A DNA stretch of 64,000 nt. It comes from Brachionus manjavacas. Taxonomy: Eukaryota > Rotifera > Eurotatoria > Ploima > Brachionidae. A model generated the notes under the pieces. The model made no database searches, was not told where the DNA came from, and saw only the letters and a program-made list of their open reading frames with translations. The stretch lies in the NCBI GenBank assembly GCA_019054805.1, contig JAHQIY010000002.1, positions 3,224,001 to 3,288,000 of the forward strand, read 5' to 3'. A program made the position numbers and the translations under genes. Shown here one piece after another: positions 35,920 through 46,600 of the stretch. Position 1 is the first letter of the stretch; every line of letters begins with the position of its first letter.

Positions 35920-36923
35920 TCTGTAATATATCAGATTTTCTTTTATTGTGATAAGCTATAGAAGAATAGGTCCGATAACTGATTTTAAATTAAAGATTTA
36001 AATAAACGAAGTAAAAAGAAAAGAACTCGAAATGAAACAAAATTACAAAATAGCTTATGAATTTTCGAAATAATTTCTTAAAATCTAAAAATATTTTTTT
36101 TTCATAATTATAACATATTTTCAAAAATGTAATACAATCAAAATCTTAGCTTTAACTTAATTAATCAAGACTATAGCAAATTAAGTGTCTTTAGAAAGCA
36201 ATTCCTTTTCCTTCAGATTCACTAAAATTTAAAAGAAAAACTTTTAAAATACTTATATTCTGATAAATTAATGTGTTAGTTTTCCTAAAGTATCAGCTTT
36301 CAATGTCAGGAATCCATTATTTTTCTAATTATTTCATTTCAATTAATCTTATTAATTTTGAATAATTCTCATTTTTTTTTTATTTTTAATCATTTGATTG
36401 ATTTTTTAATTATAATTATTTTTAAAATAATTCAAAAAAATTTTATATTTGAAAGGATAAAAAATCCGGATAAATTAGTATTACAATTATATAAAATAGC
36501 ATTGCTTTTGATGTTTGGTCAATTTTCATGTGAAATTTTTAGATTTTGATTTATTGAATAAGCCATTTACCATCAACAAATTCAAATTTTCAAGCATCTC
36601 TACTAAATTTACCAAGACAATAACTCTATAATATCTACAAATATCTAAAATAAAAACTTTTTTTTTCATCCTGAAAATAAAATGATTTTTACACAACGTT
36701 TCAATTGTTTAGCCCAACTAAATTTCTCAAAAAATTTAACTTTAACTTTTTATTTTAAAATTCTATTTCAAATTGATTGTTTAAAATCAATGAAATTTTT
36801 AAAAAATGAACATCTGGAGACCTGCTGATACAAGCAATGACAAGAATTTTTTAAATTGATTTTAAAGTTTAAATTTTATTAATTTTAATTACAATGTGAA
36901 GTTCGTTTCAATTCGATCTTATC
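35920..36923. other. upstream region of LRR copy 2, otherwise empty
   Basis: Shares short stretches with the region upstream of LRR copy 1 (e.g. around 36178-36215). The frame 36358-36549 is low-complexity and not called. Confidence 0.35.
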
Positions 36924-37214
36924 AATTCAGAAAAACTTGAATTACTTTTTTTTACTAAAAGATATAATTTAGTTCTGTAAAATGCTTAATTATAAGAAAA
37001 TTTGCATAATGCAGTAAAAATAAATCTTCAAAATAATCTGCAATTTTCTGCATTTTGCACCCCATTAAAAAGTATTCCAATCAAGTGTGCAATTACATTG
37101 CAGAGTTTTTGCAGACATATTTTTTTGGATTAAGCAAAGTTGCTCAACCATTAAGCATTTTACAGAACTAAATTATCTCTTTTATTAAAAAAATTATTCA
37201 AGTTTTTCTGAATT
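36924..37214. mobile_element. MITE family 3 (67-bp inverted repeats)
   Basis: The left arm 36924-36990 (starting AATTCAGAAAAACTTGAAT, ending GTTCTGTAAAATGCTTAAT) is the near-perfect reverse complement of 37150-37214. The ~160 bp centre has no coding potential and contains small TGCAAAT/TGCATTTTGC words. No second copy is in the window. Interpreted as a non-autonomous DNA element. Confidence 0.72.
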
Positions 37215-37598
37215 TAAACGATTAAATTCAAATGAACATCACAGTCCCCAATTATTGACTTAATTTACGAATATTAAAAGCTTCTTAAAAAAGCAGTTCA
37301 TTTGGCAAAAATCAATTAATATAATTTTGAAAAATTGAAATTGATAAAGAAAGCTAAGTACCATAAGTTAGCTATATATAATTTTATGTAATTATCAAAG
37401 ATAAACTTCAAATAAATCTTAAAATAAAGCTGATTTTTTTGTGTTGATTACGTGTTCATAAGATACTTGAACATATAAATTTTTATCTTTTATTTTTAAA
37501 ATAATATATAAATATTCATAAGTTGTTAAAAAGTTATTTTAATATTTTGGTTTTATAGTTATAGGATTTAATTCAAAATGGAATTCGTATTTGTTTTT

Positions 37599-37840
37599 AA
37601 ATCTAATCAAAATAGTCATATTATGATATCCACGATTACCTCTCTAAAAGACCTAATGAATCACAACAAAAATTCAAAACAGTTTTTGATAAGCTACAAT
37701 TATAGTTTACAAAAATATTCCTAACAAGCTAGCTGAAAAGAAGGCACTACGCCGTTCGGAACTGTCAAAAGGAACTATTCCCCCTCTTAATTATATTTTA
37801 AATTAAAAAAAAATAAATCTAATCAAAATAGTCATATTAT
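37599..37840. repeat. 26-bp direct repeat pair
   Basis: The 26 bases at 37599-37624 (beginning AAATCTAATCAAAATAGTCA) recur exactly at 37815-37840. The 190 bp between them contain a less AT-rich patch (AAGAAGGCACTACGCCGTTC). The second copy abuts the inverted-repeat element at 37847. Confidence 0.7.
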
Positions 37841-37984
37841 AAAAATCGGCGATAACTTAATATGTGATCAGACAAAATAGGTGAACATGCTTAATATTTA
37901 ATACGTGAACACTAAAAAAGTGTCAACTAGTAGTATTTTTTTAGTTAAATAATAATTTTTTATCATTTAAGTCAAAGAATTATT

Positions 37985-38226
37985 TTTTTTATTCTTTGTA
38001 TTATGACTTTTTGACATGTGAATAGTTAAACCCCACTGATTGCGCAAAAATTTTGTTACTCTATTATCCTTACAAATCATACATTGCACTTGACCATCAA
38101 TTGATAGATCTTTTTTCAAAACCTGCTCAACTTTTTCTTCAGCACTTTTAGTGGTTTTTGGAAATTCATACGAGGCCTTTTCAAGTAAAACAGCTACTCG
38201 CTTTGGACTTGAAAGACTTTGTTAAC
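37985..38226 (-). pseudogene. C2H2-type zinc-finger fragment within the inverted-repeat element
   Basis: The minus-strand reading has SPKRVAVLLEKASYEFPK, then VQCMICKDNRVTKFLRNQWG, then LTIHMSKSHN: a C-x2-C...H-x4-H finger. A further upstream part (MTKHEIEIKEKNLLIEFQ at about 39095-39000) lies beyond the LINE insertion, in the same orientation. It is probably the remnant of a protein encoded by the host element; a stop at about 38228 separates the blocks. Confidence 0.5.
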
Positions 38227-38327
38227 ATGCTTGAAAATTTAAATTCCTAACTTTTTCAAACATTTTGTAATAATTCGGGATTCTTTATTCCGCTTACGAC
38301 TAACTAAAACAAGACTTGAATTATTAT

Positions 38328-38910
38328 TTATTTATTTTATTTATTTGTTTTTTGTACCGAGCTAGGGCTCCTTCAGAATAAATTAAAAAATCAAAATAAA
38401 GTAAATAAGCTAAAAAAAATGAAAGTTTAGAAGACATAGATTGTTACATGTGGCACATGTTTACATAGTTCAGGTTTCAGGAAAAAAGGAGGAAATGGAG
38501 TAAGGTAGCAATTACACAATGGATTTGGGTATTCAATATATCTCGATTCGAAGCCTTCTTTATATTCCTCCACCAGTCTGACAACCAATAGAATAGAATG
38601 ACTCAGTCCTGTCCCAACATAACTCTATCTCTCAACTCAAAAAGCCATTTAAAATTATTAAAAACTTCATGATGCACGATGTTGGAGGGAGTATCATATT
38701 TAAACTTAAGAATAGATCTTTCTGCTGTATTCTGAATTGCTTGTAGTTTTTTAATATTATTTTCTGAAAATGAATTCAAGCAAGGAAACGAATAGTCTAA
38801 AATTGATCCGACTAAAGATTTGTAAAAATTTACTAGTGTGTTTTGAGTAAGACCCCATTTTTTATTTGACAATATCTTAATAATATTTCGCCTTTTTTGT
38901 AGCGTTCTTT
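38328..38910 (-). mobile_element. 5'-truncated LINE, close copy of 757-1320
   Basis: The frame 38603-38872 reads WGLTQNTLVNFYKSLVGSIL and NIKKLQAIQNTAERSILKFK, nearly identical to the copy at 1118-1324. The 3' end has the GAGC-TAGG-GCTC hairpin and TTTATTTTATTTATTT. CAAGACTTGAATT before it and CAAGACTTAAATT after the nested pieces (near 39000) look like a target-site duplication. Confidence 0.82.
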
Positions 38911-38927
38911 AATTTCGTCTACTAATT

Positions 38928-38980
38928 TTTATTTATTTATTTATTTGTTTTTTGTACCGAGCTAAGACTAATAAATTAAA
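38928..38980 (-). mobile_element. solo retroposon tail
   Basis: An ATTTATTTATTTATTTG run followed by TTTTTTGTACCGAGCTAAG: only the last ~45 bases of the same LINE family, next to the 38328-38910 copy. Confidence 0.6.
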
Positions 38981-39512
38981 ATTTAATTTAGAATCAAGAC
39001 TTAAATTGAAAAAATAACAGTTTTTATAAGTCAATGTCGCTTTTTTTTGGAATTCAATTAACAGATTTTTTTCTTTTATTTCAATTTCGTGTTTTGTCAT
39101 TTTTGGCCAAAAAATAAGTGAGCAAAATTAAAAAATTAAATAATTAGAGGTTTGAAAAAGCCACAACAAATAAATGTTCACATATTTTTTTGTGACAAAA
39201 AATAGGTGAACAACATTAAAAAAAGTTAACCTATTTTTTATTTTCACGTATAGGTGAACATTTGTTCACATATTGCAATATCGCCATGAATCATCGAAAC
39301 TATTCTAATTCTGGTACAAAACTTTCAGGAGTTGAATTTGCTCTGCATTAAGAATAAAATTTATTGCAATTTTTCAAAATTTTCATAAAAATAAAATTAA
39401 AACAATTTTTTAAAAAATATTTCTTAGAGTTTTTGAATAATAATCATTAAAAAACAATTTTTTTTTTGTTTAAAAATAACTAAAAGCTTTTTTAAACTGA
39501 AATAAAAAAAAT

Positions 39513-39584
39513 TAGCAGCGAATGGTTTCGATCCACCGACCTCTGAGTTATGAGCCCAGCACGCTTCCACTGCGCCACGCTGCT
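39513..39584 (-). tRNA. initiator tRNA-Met (CAT)
   Basis: A 72-nt cloverleaf. The acceptor stem AGCAGCG/CGCTGCT begins with the A1:U72 pair, and the T-loop is ATCGAAA (A54, A60), both hallmarks of eukaryotic initiator tRNA. The anticodon loop is CTCATAA. The anticodon stem CTGGG/CTCAG has a G-U pair at position 30:40 in place of the usual second of three G-C pairs. No intron. The same sequence occurs at 55438-55509 on the other strand. No CCA is encoded. Confidence 0.93.
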
Positions 39585-40201
39585 TCGTCTTCTTTAAAAG
39601 CCTTAAATAGTTCATAATAATTTCTTTTGAAACAAATAAATTATAAATCGAATCATGTGTCTGCCCACACATATTGTTTATTCTAAAAAAAATTATAATA
39701 AACCATTTAAAAACAAAAAATTAAGTTTATTTTGATTGCAAAAATTTAGCATGAATCAAAGAGCCTGCTCAAAATCTGAAATTAAACACGATAAAAAATA
39801 TTTGTCATATGAAAAATCGATAGAAAAACAACTACAACAAAATATTTTATAAAACATTCTCAAAATTTTCTTTCAAATAAACACCAAAAAAAGTTAGCTA
39901 AAATTCTTAATCAGAGACTAATTTTTGGTTGGAATATCTTTTTTATTTTTATTTTCTCAAGTTTTTAAGTGAATCAAGTTTTAGCAAGAATCAAAATCGG
40001 ACTAATCCGAAAACTACATAGCGGTCACGCTTCAAATTTTGTCTTTTAGCTTTTCTCCAACTATCTGCAAGTAGTTATTGGCCATGCAATTTAGGTGACA
40101 CATGGACTGACTCTGCTTAGGCTCATTTTATCGATTGCCAAGCGTAGCTAGACATCTAATTAGCATAATTCGATTCGTCATTGCTTAGCACGGATTGTAG
40201 T

Positions 40202-40225
40202 GGTGGGAGGGGGGTGTTGGGGAGG
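40202..40225 (+). promoter_or_regulatory. G-tract cluster, possible G-quadruplex
   Basis: GGTGGGAGGGGGGTGTTGGG and the following bases give four G-runs within 24 bases, about 400 bp upstream of the clathrin heavy chain ATG. This is exceptional in such an AT-rich window. A promoter role is inference. Confidence 0.4.
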
Positions 40226-40431
40226 CATCGATGACGAGCTATTTGCATGAATATTTCTAAAATGGCTGAATACATGAGCAGAGTGTTGCAGTTGTGTCAA
40301 ATATGTGTGTTCACAATAAGCTACCACGTATGAGACTTGTTAATCATCAAATTCAAAAATCTTATTTGTTTCTACCTAAGCGAGATAAATTCAAAGCAAA
40401 ATTGAATGACCTCAAATGAAGAGTTGCTCCG

Positions 40432-40480
40432 AGAAATTATCTCTTTAGATAAAAAAATGAAATTTGAAGAGATAATTTCT
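40432..40480 (+). repeat. 14-bp inverted repeat in clathrin leader
   Basis: AGAAATTATCTCTT (40432-40445) and AAGAGATAATTTCT (40467-40480) are perfect reverse complements with a 21-base spacer, about 140 bases before the clathrin ATG. It could fold in the 5' UTR if transcribed. Confidence 0.5.
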
Positions 40481-40616
40481 GGCGTATGATAGTTTTATTA
40501 GCATTCGGCTAATAGTTATTTAATTTCAAAGCGTCTCTTTAACTTTTAGATTTGAATTTAAGCTAAGAAAAAGACTAGAAAAAAAAAACAATAAAGCCTT
40601 TGAGAACTTAGACACA

Positions 40617-43600
40617 ATGGCATCGACTACAGCTGGTGCGTTACCAATTAAATTTCAAGAGCACATGCAATTGACGAACGCCGGCGTCAATGTGGCCAAC
40701 ATTGGCTTCAGCACATTGACAATGGAGTCGGACAAATTTATTTGCATTAGGGAAAAAGTGGGCGAAACAGCTCAAGTGGTCATAATTGACTTGAATGACG
40801 TGACGAACCCCATTCGACGTCCGATCACTGCCGACTCCGCAATCATGCACCCAACATCCAAAGTAATAGCGCTAAAAGCCAGTCGCACCCTGCAAATATT
40901 CAACATTGAGATGAAGTCAAAAATGAAAGCCTACAACATGACCGAGGACTGTTTGTTCTGGAAATGGATATCAGTGAACACAATCGGCATAGTGACCGAG
41001 GCAGCGGTCTACCACTGGTCCATGGAGGGCGACTCACATCCAGTCAAAGTGTTTGACAGGCACCCGACTCTACAGGGCTGTCAGATCATCAACTACAGAT
41101 GCGACCATTCGATGAGCTGGTTTTTGTTGATCGGCATTTTGGCCCAGGAAAACCGAGTGGCCGGCAGGATGCAGCTGTACTCGGTGGAGAGAAAAGTGTC
41201 GCAGGCAATCGAAGGACACGCGGCATGCTTCACCCAGTTCAAAGTGGACGGCAACAAAGAACTCAGCACTTTGTTTAGCTTTTCGGTGCGCGGGCCTGCT
41301 GGTGGAAAATTGCACATCATTGAAGTGGGCACCCCTCAGACCGGCAATCAGCCCTACTCCAAGAAAGCCGTCGATGTGTTCTATCCGGCCGAGGCCCAGA
41401 ATGACTTTCCAGTAGCCATGCAAGCATCTAAAAAATACAACGTCTTTTATTTAATCACCAAGTATGGCTACATTCACATTTATGACGTGGACACGGCCAC
41501 TTGTTTGTTCATGAATCGAATTAGCGCAGACACAATTTTTGTCACTGCGCCGCATGACCCTACCAGTGGCATCATTGGTGTAAACAGAAAAGGCCAAGTT
41601 TTGTCTGTGACCATTGACGAAGAAAACCTAGTGCCATATGTGACCAACACTCTTAATAACCAAGAGCTTGCTTACAAGCTGGCCTCCAGGTCCAACCTGC
41701 CTGGAGCTGATCAGTTGTTTGTCAACAGATTTAACACATTGTTTCAACAGGGAAATTATTCGGAGGCGGCCAAAGTTGCGGCTTCGGCGCCGCGAGGGAT
41801 CCTCCGAACCCCTCAGGCAATCCAAAGGTTCACTCAAGTTCCAACTGTGCCTGGTCAGACTTCTCCTTTGCTGCAGTACTTTGGTATTCTTCTAGACCAG
41901 GGCAAATTGAATAAATACGAATCAATTGAGCTATGCAAGCCGGTAATACAACAGGGAAAGAAACAACTTCTTGAAAAATGGCTCAAAGAAGAAAAACTCG
42001 AGGTAAGTCGGTTTACAGTTTTTTTGTTTTTGCAAATTGAATCAATCTATCTCTGAAAAATCAAGCCATCTTTTTGAAATTTATTAATAGAAAAAAATAT
42101 TTCATAGGTTTTACAAAAAAAAGGCAATAAAAAAAAATTAAGGTTTTTTTTTTGACCAAAAATTTGGGTCTATTGCAATATGTGATCAACTGATATGTCT
42201 ATTACGTGATCAGAAAAAAATTTAATTTAAAAGAAAAGTTTCCTTCTCCTATTACTTTTGGTGATTGCTACAGAAAAAATATTTTTTAGCTCTTATTTTA
42301 TTGCAATAAATAAAATAAGCTTAATTTTTTAAATGAAAAATGAAAAAATTTATGTTTTAAAATCGATTATCAAAGATTTTTTGTTTTATTTTTTAATTGA
42401 TTAACCTATCCAAAATAAGAAAATATAAGAAAAATAGGTTAATTTTAGTTTAAAAAAATTAAACAAATGCACTCAAATTGTTCCATTTTTCTTTATTTTT
42501 CATTTTTTATTGCAAATTTCTAGAATATTTTACAAAATTAACTTAACTTTTAAAAAAAAATTAAAATACCACTAATTTTTGATTTTTGTTTCCAAAATAT
42601 ATTTTTAGTGACCAGTTTTGAAATTATGTGACTAATTTTTTTTGATAAAATATTTATTAGTCTCGTAATAGGTGATCAGTTCTGATCACATGCTGCAATA
42701 GACCAAAAATTTTTGTATGTTTGGAGTTAAAATTTAGAATTGATGAATTGTCAGAAGCTTCTTTATTTTTTTGGTGAATTTAATGAAATCTCATAGATTA
42801 GTTAAAGTTTGCTATCCGTTTTTAATTAATTTTTTAGTTAAGTTATTCTATTTAATATACGTATATAAGTTTATTTAAAAAAATGACATTTTAGCTTCTA
42901 TTTTTTTTAAATTTATTAGGTAGTTATTTATTAGATCAAACAAAGAAAAATTTTTACTTGTAAGAGACTCATGCGATACGACTTCTTCAATTGGACTGAT
43001 AGAGTCAGTAGCGAAAATGATTCAGTAAAGAGAAAAGGGTAATTAAGAAAAATGAAAATTATTAATTAAGAAATAAAAAAAAAATCTTTTCATTTTTTTT
43101 GACGACTTGATAGATTTATTTTAAACTTTACAACACTTAAATTTAAATAATAAAAATATTTAAATTTTGAAAAAGTTAATCAAAATCTATTTCTTTACTT
43201 GATATAAACATATTTAGACCTTCGTTTTAGCTCCGCGAAAGATACATCACAATTTGAAATAGTATTAAATAAATAAATGAATAAACAAAAATATGATATG
43301 ATAGAAAGATTGTCTTAAAGCTAAAATTGATTTTTTCTTATAGAGTTATTCTTTTTAAAGAACACATATTCTAAGGGAAATAAAAAAATGTCTATCAAAA
43401 CCAAAAGATAAAATCCGGAAATTTTTGCAGAATTTTACTTAAGATTTAAAATTGCAAGTTTAATCAAAAATTTTCTTGACATAAGAAGAACAATTTATCT
43501 AATTAATTAATATTGATTAAATTTAAACTTATACTTCAATTTCTCATTTTTTCAAACAATTTAAAAAAAAATTGTGGATTTTGGAACAAAAAACAAAATT

Positions 43601-46600
43601 AATAATCTTTAATAAACTTTTTACCATGATTCTAAAATTTTATTTGCAAAATTTATCAGCTGATACAAAAAGACTTAGCAGAATGGTTGCGTAAAACTGG
43701 TTAGAAAACAGTTTTGGAAAGAACCAGCTCTGTTTTCAAAACCAGTTATTGAAACCGGTTTTACGAATTAAAGGGACAAAATTTAAACAATTCTATATTT
43801 TTATATATTCTGTACAATATTTCAAAAAAAATAAAAAAAATTTTTTTTTTTATAATTTAAAAATATCAAACTGTAAAAATTTTTTACATTTTGCCATCAA
43901 AAGGGCATTTTGAAACCGGTTTAGAGACTCATCAAGCTTTGAAGCACCCATATTTAGTCTCGGCAAAGGCCCTGCAAGTCTGAAAGATACTAAATGTATT
44001 AAAAAATCATTAAATTTGAATCGAAAAAAGATTCTATTAGGTGATACATTTTGCAGAAAAATTTTTAGACTCAATGAAAAAAGTTATTTCAATTTAAAAT
44101 TTTTGTTTTTTTTTTACCAAATTCACAATGCCCAAATTTAAATGACTCAAAAAAATAAATCAAAAAATTTATATTGACTGATAAATGAAAAAAATTTAAG
44201 CAGTTGATAATTGAGTTGAAATTTTGGTTTTCAGACTGGTGAACGGTTAAAATGCCGACTTCCTATCAAGATATATCGAGCTTATGACTACATTGTGTAA
44301 TTATTTTCTTCTAATTTATTCTTTTTTCCTGCGACGTAAAATTTTTCAACCTATTACTCCGAATTTAAATAAATTAATTTTTTTAATTTTCTTCTATATA
44401 TTTACCTTTTTATTTTATTTAACTTTTATTGATTTTATATTTTTTTATTCTGTACAAGCTTTAGATTTTAAACAAAAATTTGTGATTGACTGTAAATATT
44501 TAACTTTTAAAATCAAATTAATAATCCACATTCCATTAATTTTGACCAAACATGAATAGCAAATTGAAAACCATTCATAAAATCAAAGATTTTTTTAAGA
44601 AATTTTTTTATTTAGTAAAATTAAGATTTTTATAAAAATGAAAAAATAAAAAAACATTGATAAATTTATATCAAATCTTTTAAATTTTTTTTCAAAGTCA
44701 ACAAAGCCCAAATTGACATTATTGTAAATTGATAGCTTGAATGTTGAATATTTCAGCATTGATCTCTTAATCACAAAGCTATTAATCTAAAAAAAAGAGT
44801 AATATTTTTTCTAAAGCCAAGTGAAGAATTGGGTGATTTGATAAAAACAATAGACTCGACACTGGCTTTGTCCGTGTATCTGCGTGCAGTTGTTCCGATG
44901 AAAGTAATCCAATGTTTTGTGGAAACAGGCCAATATCAAAAAATAGTGTTGTACGCCAAAAAAGTAAACTACCAGGCCGATTATACATACTTATTGCGTT
45001 GCATCATGAGAATGAGTCCTGATAGTGGCGTGCAATTCGCCAATTTGCTAGTCAACGAGTCCGAGCCATTGGCCGACTTGAACCAAATAGTGGACGTATT
45101 CATGGAATACAATCTGATCCAGCAGTGCACTGCATTTTTACTAGAGGCCCTGAAGAACAACCGCGAGTCCGAAGGCTACTTGCAAACCAGACTCTTGGAA
45201 ATGAACTTGATCAGCGCTCCGCAAGTCGCCGACGCCATTCTCGGCAACCAAATGTTCTCGCATTACGACAAGGCGCACATAGCTCAACTGTGCGAAAAAG
45301 CCGGCCTTCTGCAGCGCGCTCTGGAACACTACACCGATCTTTATGACATAAAACGCGCTGTTGTCCACACGCACCTGCTAAACCCGGACTGGCTGGTCCA
45401 GTACTTTTCAACGCTGTCCGTGCAAGACTCGCTGGAATGCTTGAAAGCCATGCTACAAGCCAACATACGCCAAAACCTGCAAGTGTGCGTGCAAATAGCG
45501 ATCAAGTACCACGAACAGCTGACCACCCAGGCTCTAATTGACATATTCGAATCGTTCAAAAGCTACGAGGGCTTGTTCTACTTCCTGGGCTCAATAGTCA
45601 ACTATTCCCAAGAGTCAGACGTTCACTTCAAGTACATCCAAGCTGCGTGCAAGACCGGCCAGATAAAAGAAGTGGAGCGGATTTGCCGCGAGAGCAACTG
45701 CTTTGATCCGGAGAGAGTGAAAAATTTTCTGAAAGAAGCCAAGCTGTCCGACCAGCTTCCACTAATCATAGTCTGTGACAGATTCAATTTTGTGCACGAC
45801 CTAGTGCTCTACTTGTACAGAAATCAATCCATGAAGTACATTGAAATCTATGTGCAAAAGGTGAATCCGTCGAGGCTGCCGGTGGTCGTGGGCGGCCTGC
45901 TGGACGTCGACTGCTCCGAGGATCAAATCAAACAAATGATAATGTCGGTGCGCGGCCAATTTTCAGTGGACGAGCTGGTCGAAGAGGTCGAAAAGCGAAA
46001 CAGAATGAAACTGCTGTTGCCATGGCTGGAAACGCGCATCCACGAAGGCACAAACGACCCAGCCATTCACAACGCATTGGCCAAAATCTACATTGACTCC
46101 AACAACAACCCGGAGAAATTCCTCAAAGAAAATCAATTCTACGACAGCCGGGTGGTGGGCAAGTACTGCGAGAAGCGGGATCCGCACTTGGCCTATGTGG
46201 CCTACGAAAGGGGCCAGTGCGACCAAGAGCTGATCAAAGTTTGCAATGAGAACAGTTTGTTCAAGAGCGAGGCGAGGTATTTGGTGCGCAGACGCGATCC
46301 AGAGCTGTGGGCCTCGGTTCTCAGCGAGGACAACCAGTACAGGCGCCAGTTGATCGACCAGGTGGTGCAGACGGCTCTGAATGAGACCCAGGACCCCGAG
46401 GACATTAGTGTGACGGTCAAGTCGTTCATGAGCGCTGACCTGCGAAGCGAATTGATCGAAGTGTTGGAGAAGATAGTGCTGGACAACTCGGTGTTCAGCG
46501 ATCATCGCAATCTGCAAAATTTGCTCATTTTGACGGCGATCAAAGCCGACAGATCCAGAGTCATGGAGTACATAAACAGATTGGACAATTATGACGCGCC

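Larger units (their letters stand above)
37847..39288. mobile_element. inverted-repeat DNA element, family 2 copy E, with nested LINEs
   Basis: The left end (CGGCGATAACTTAATATGTGA, then AATAGGTGAACATG) and the right end (GTTCACATATTGCAATATCGCC) are inverted copies with the core GGCGATATTGCAATATGTGA. The family is related by its TATTGCAATATGTGA core to the element at 42152-42712. Two retroposon pieces (38328-38910 and 38928-38980) are inserted. The element itself keeps a broken minus-strand reading frame with a zinc finger (37985-38226). Confidence 0.65.
39585..40616. other. upstream region of clathrin heavy chain
   Basis: No coding. Compared with the surroundings, 40020-40340 is less AT-rich and contains a G-tract cluster (40202-40225). 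A 14-bp inverted repeat lies at 40432-40480. The core promoter and 5' UTR of the clathrin gene should be here; a 5' UTR intron is possible (TTTTAG at about 40550). Confidence 0.5.

Noticed and set aside
44284-44559. 91-codon plus-strand frame in clathrin intron 1
   Set aside because: T-rich intron sequence yielding Phe/Leu/Ile only; no family pattern.
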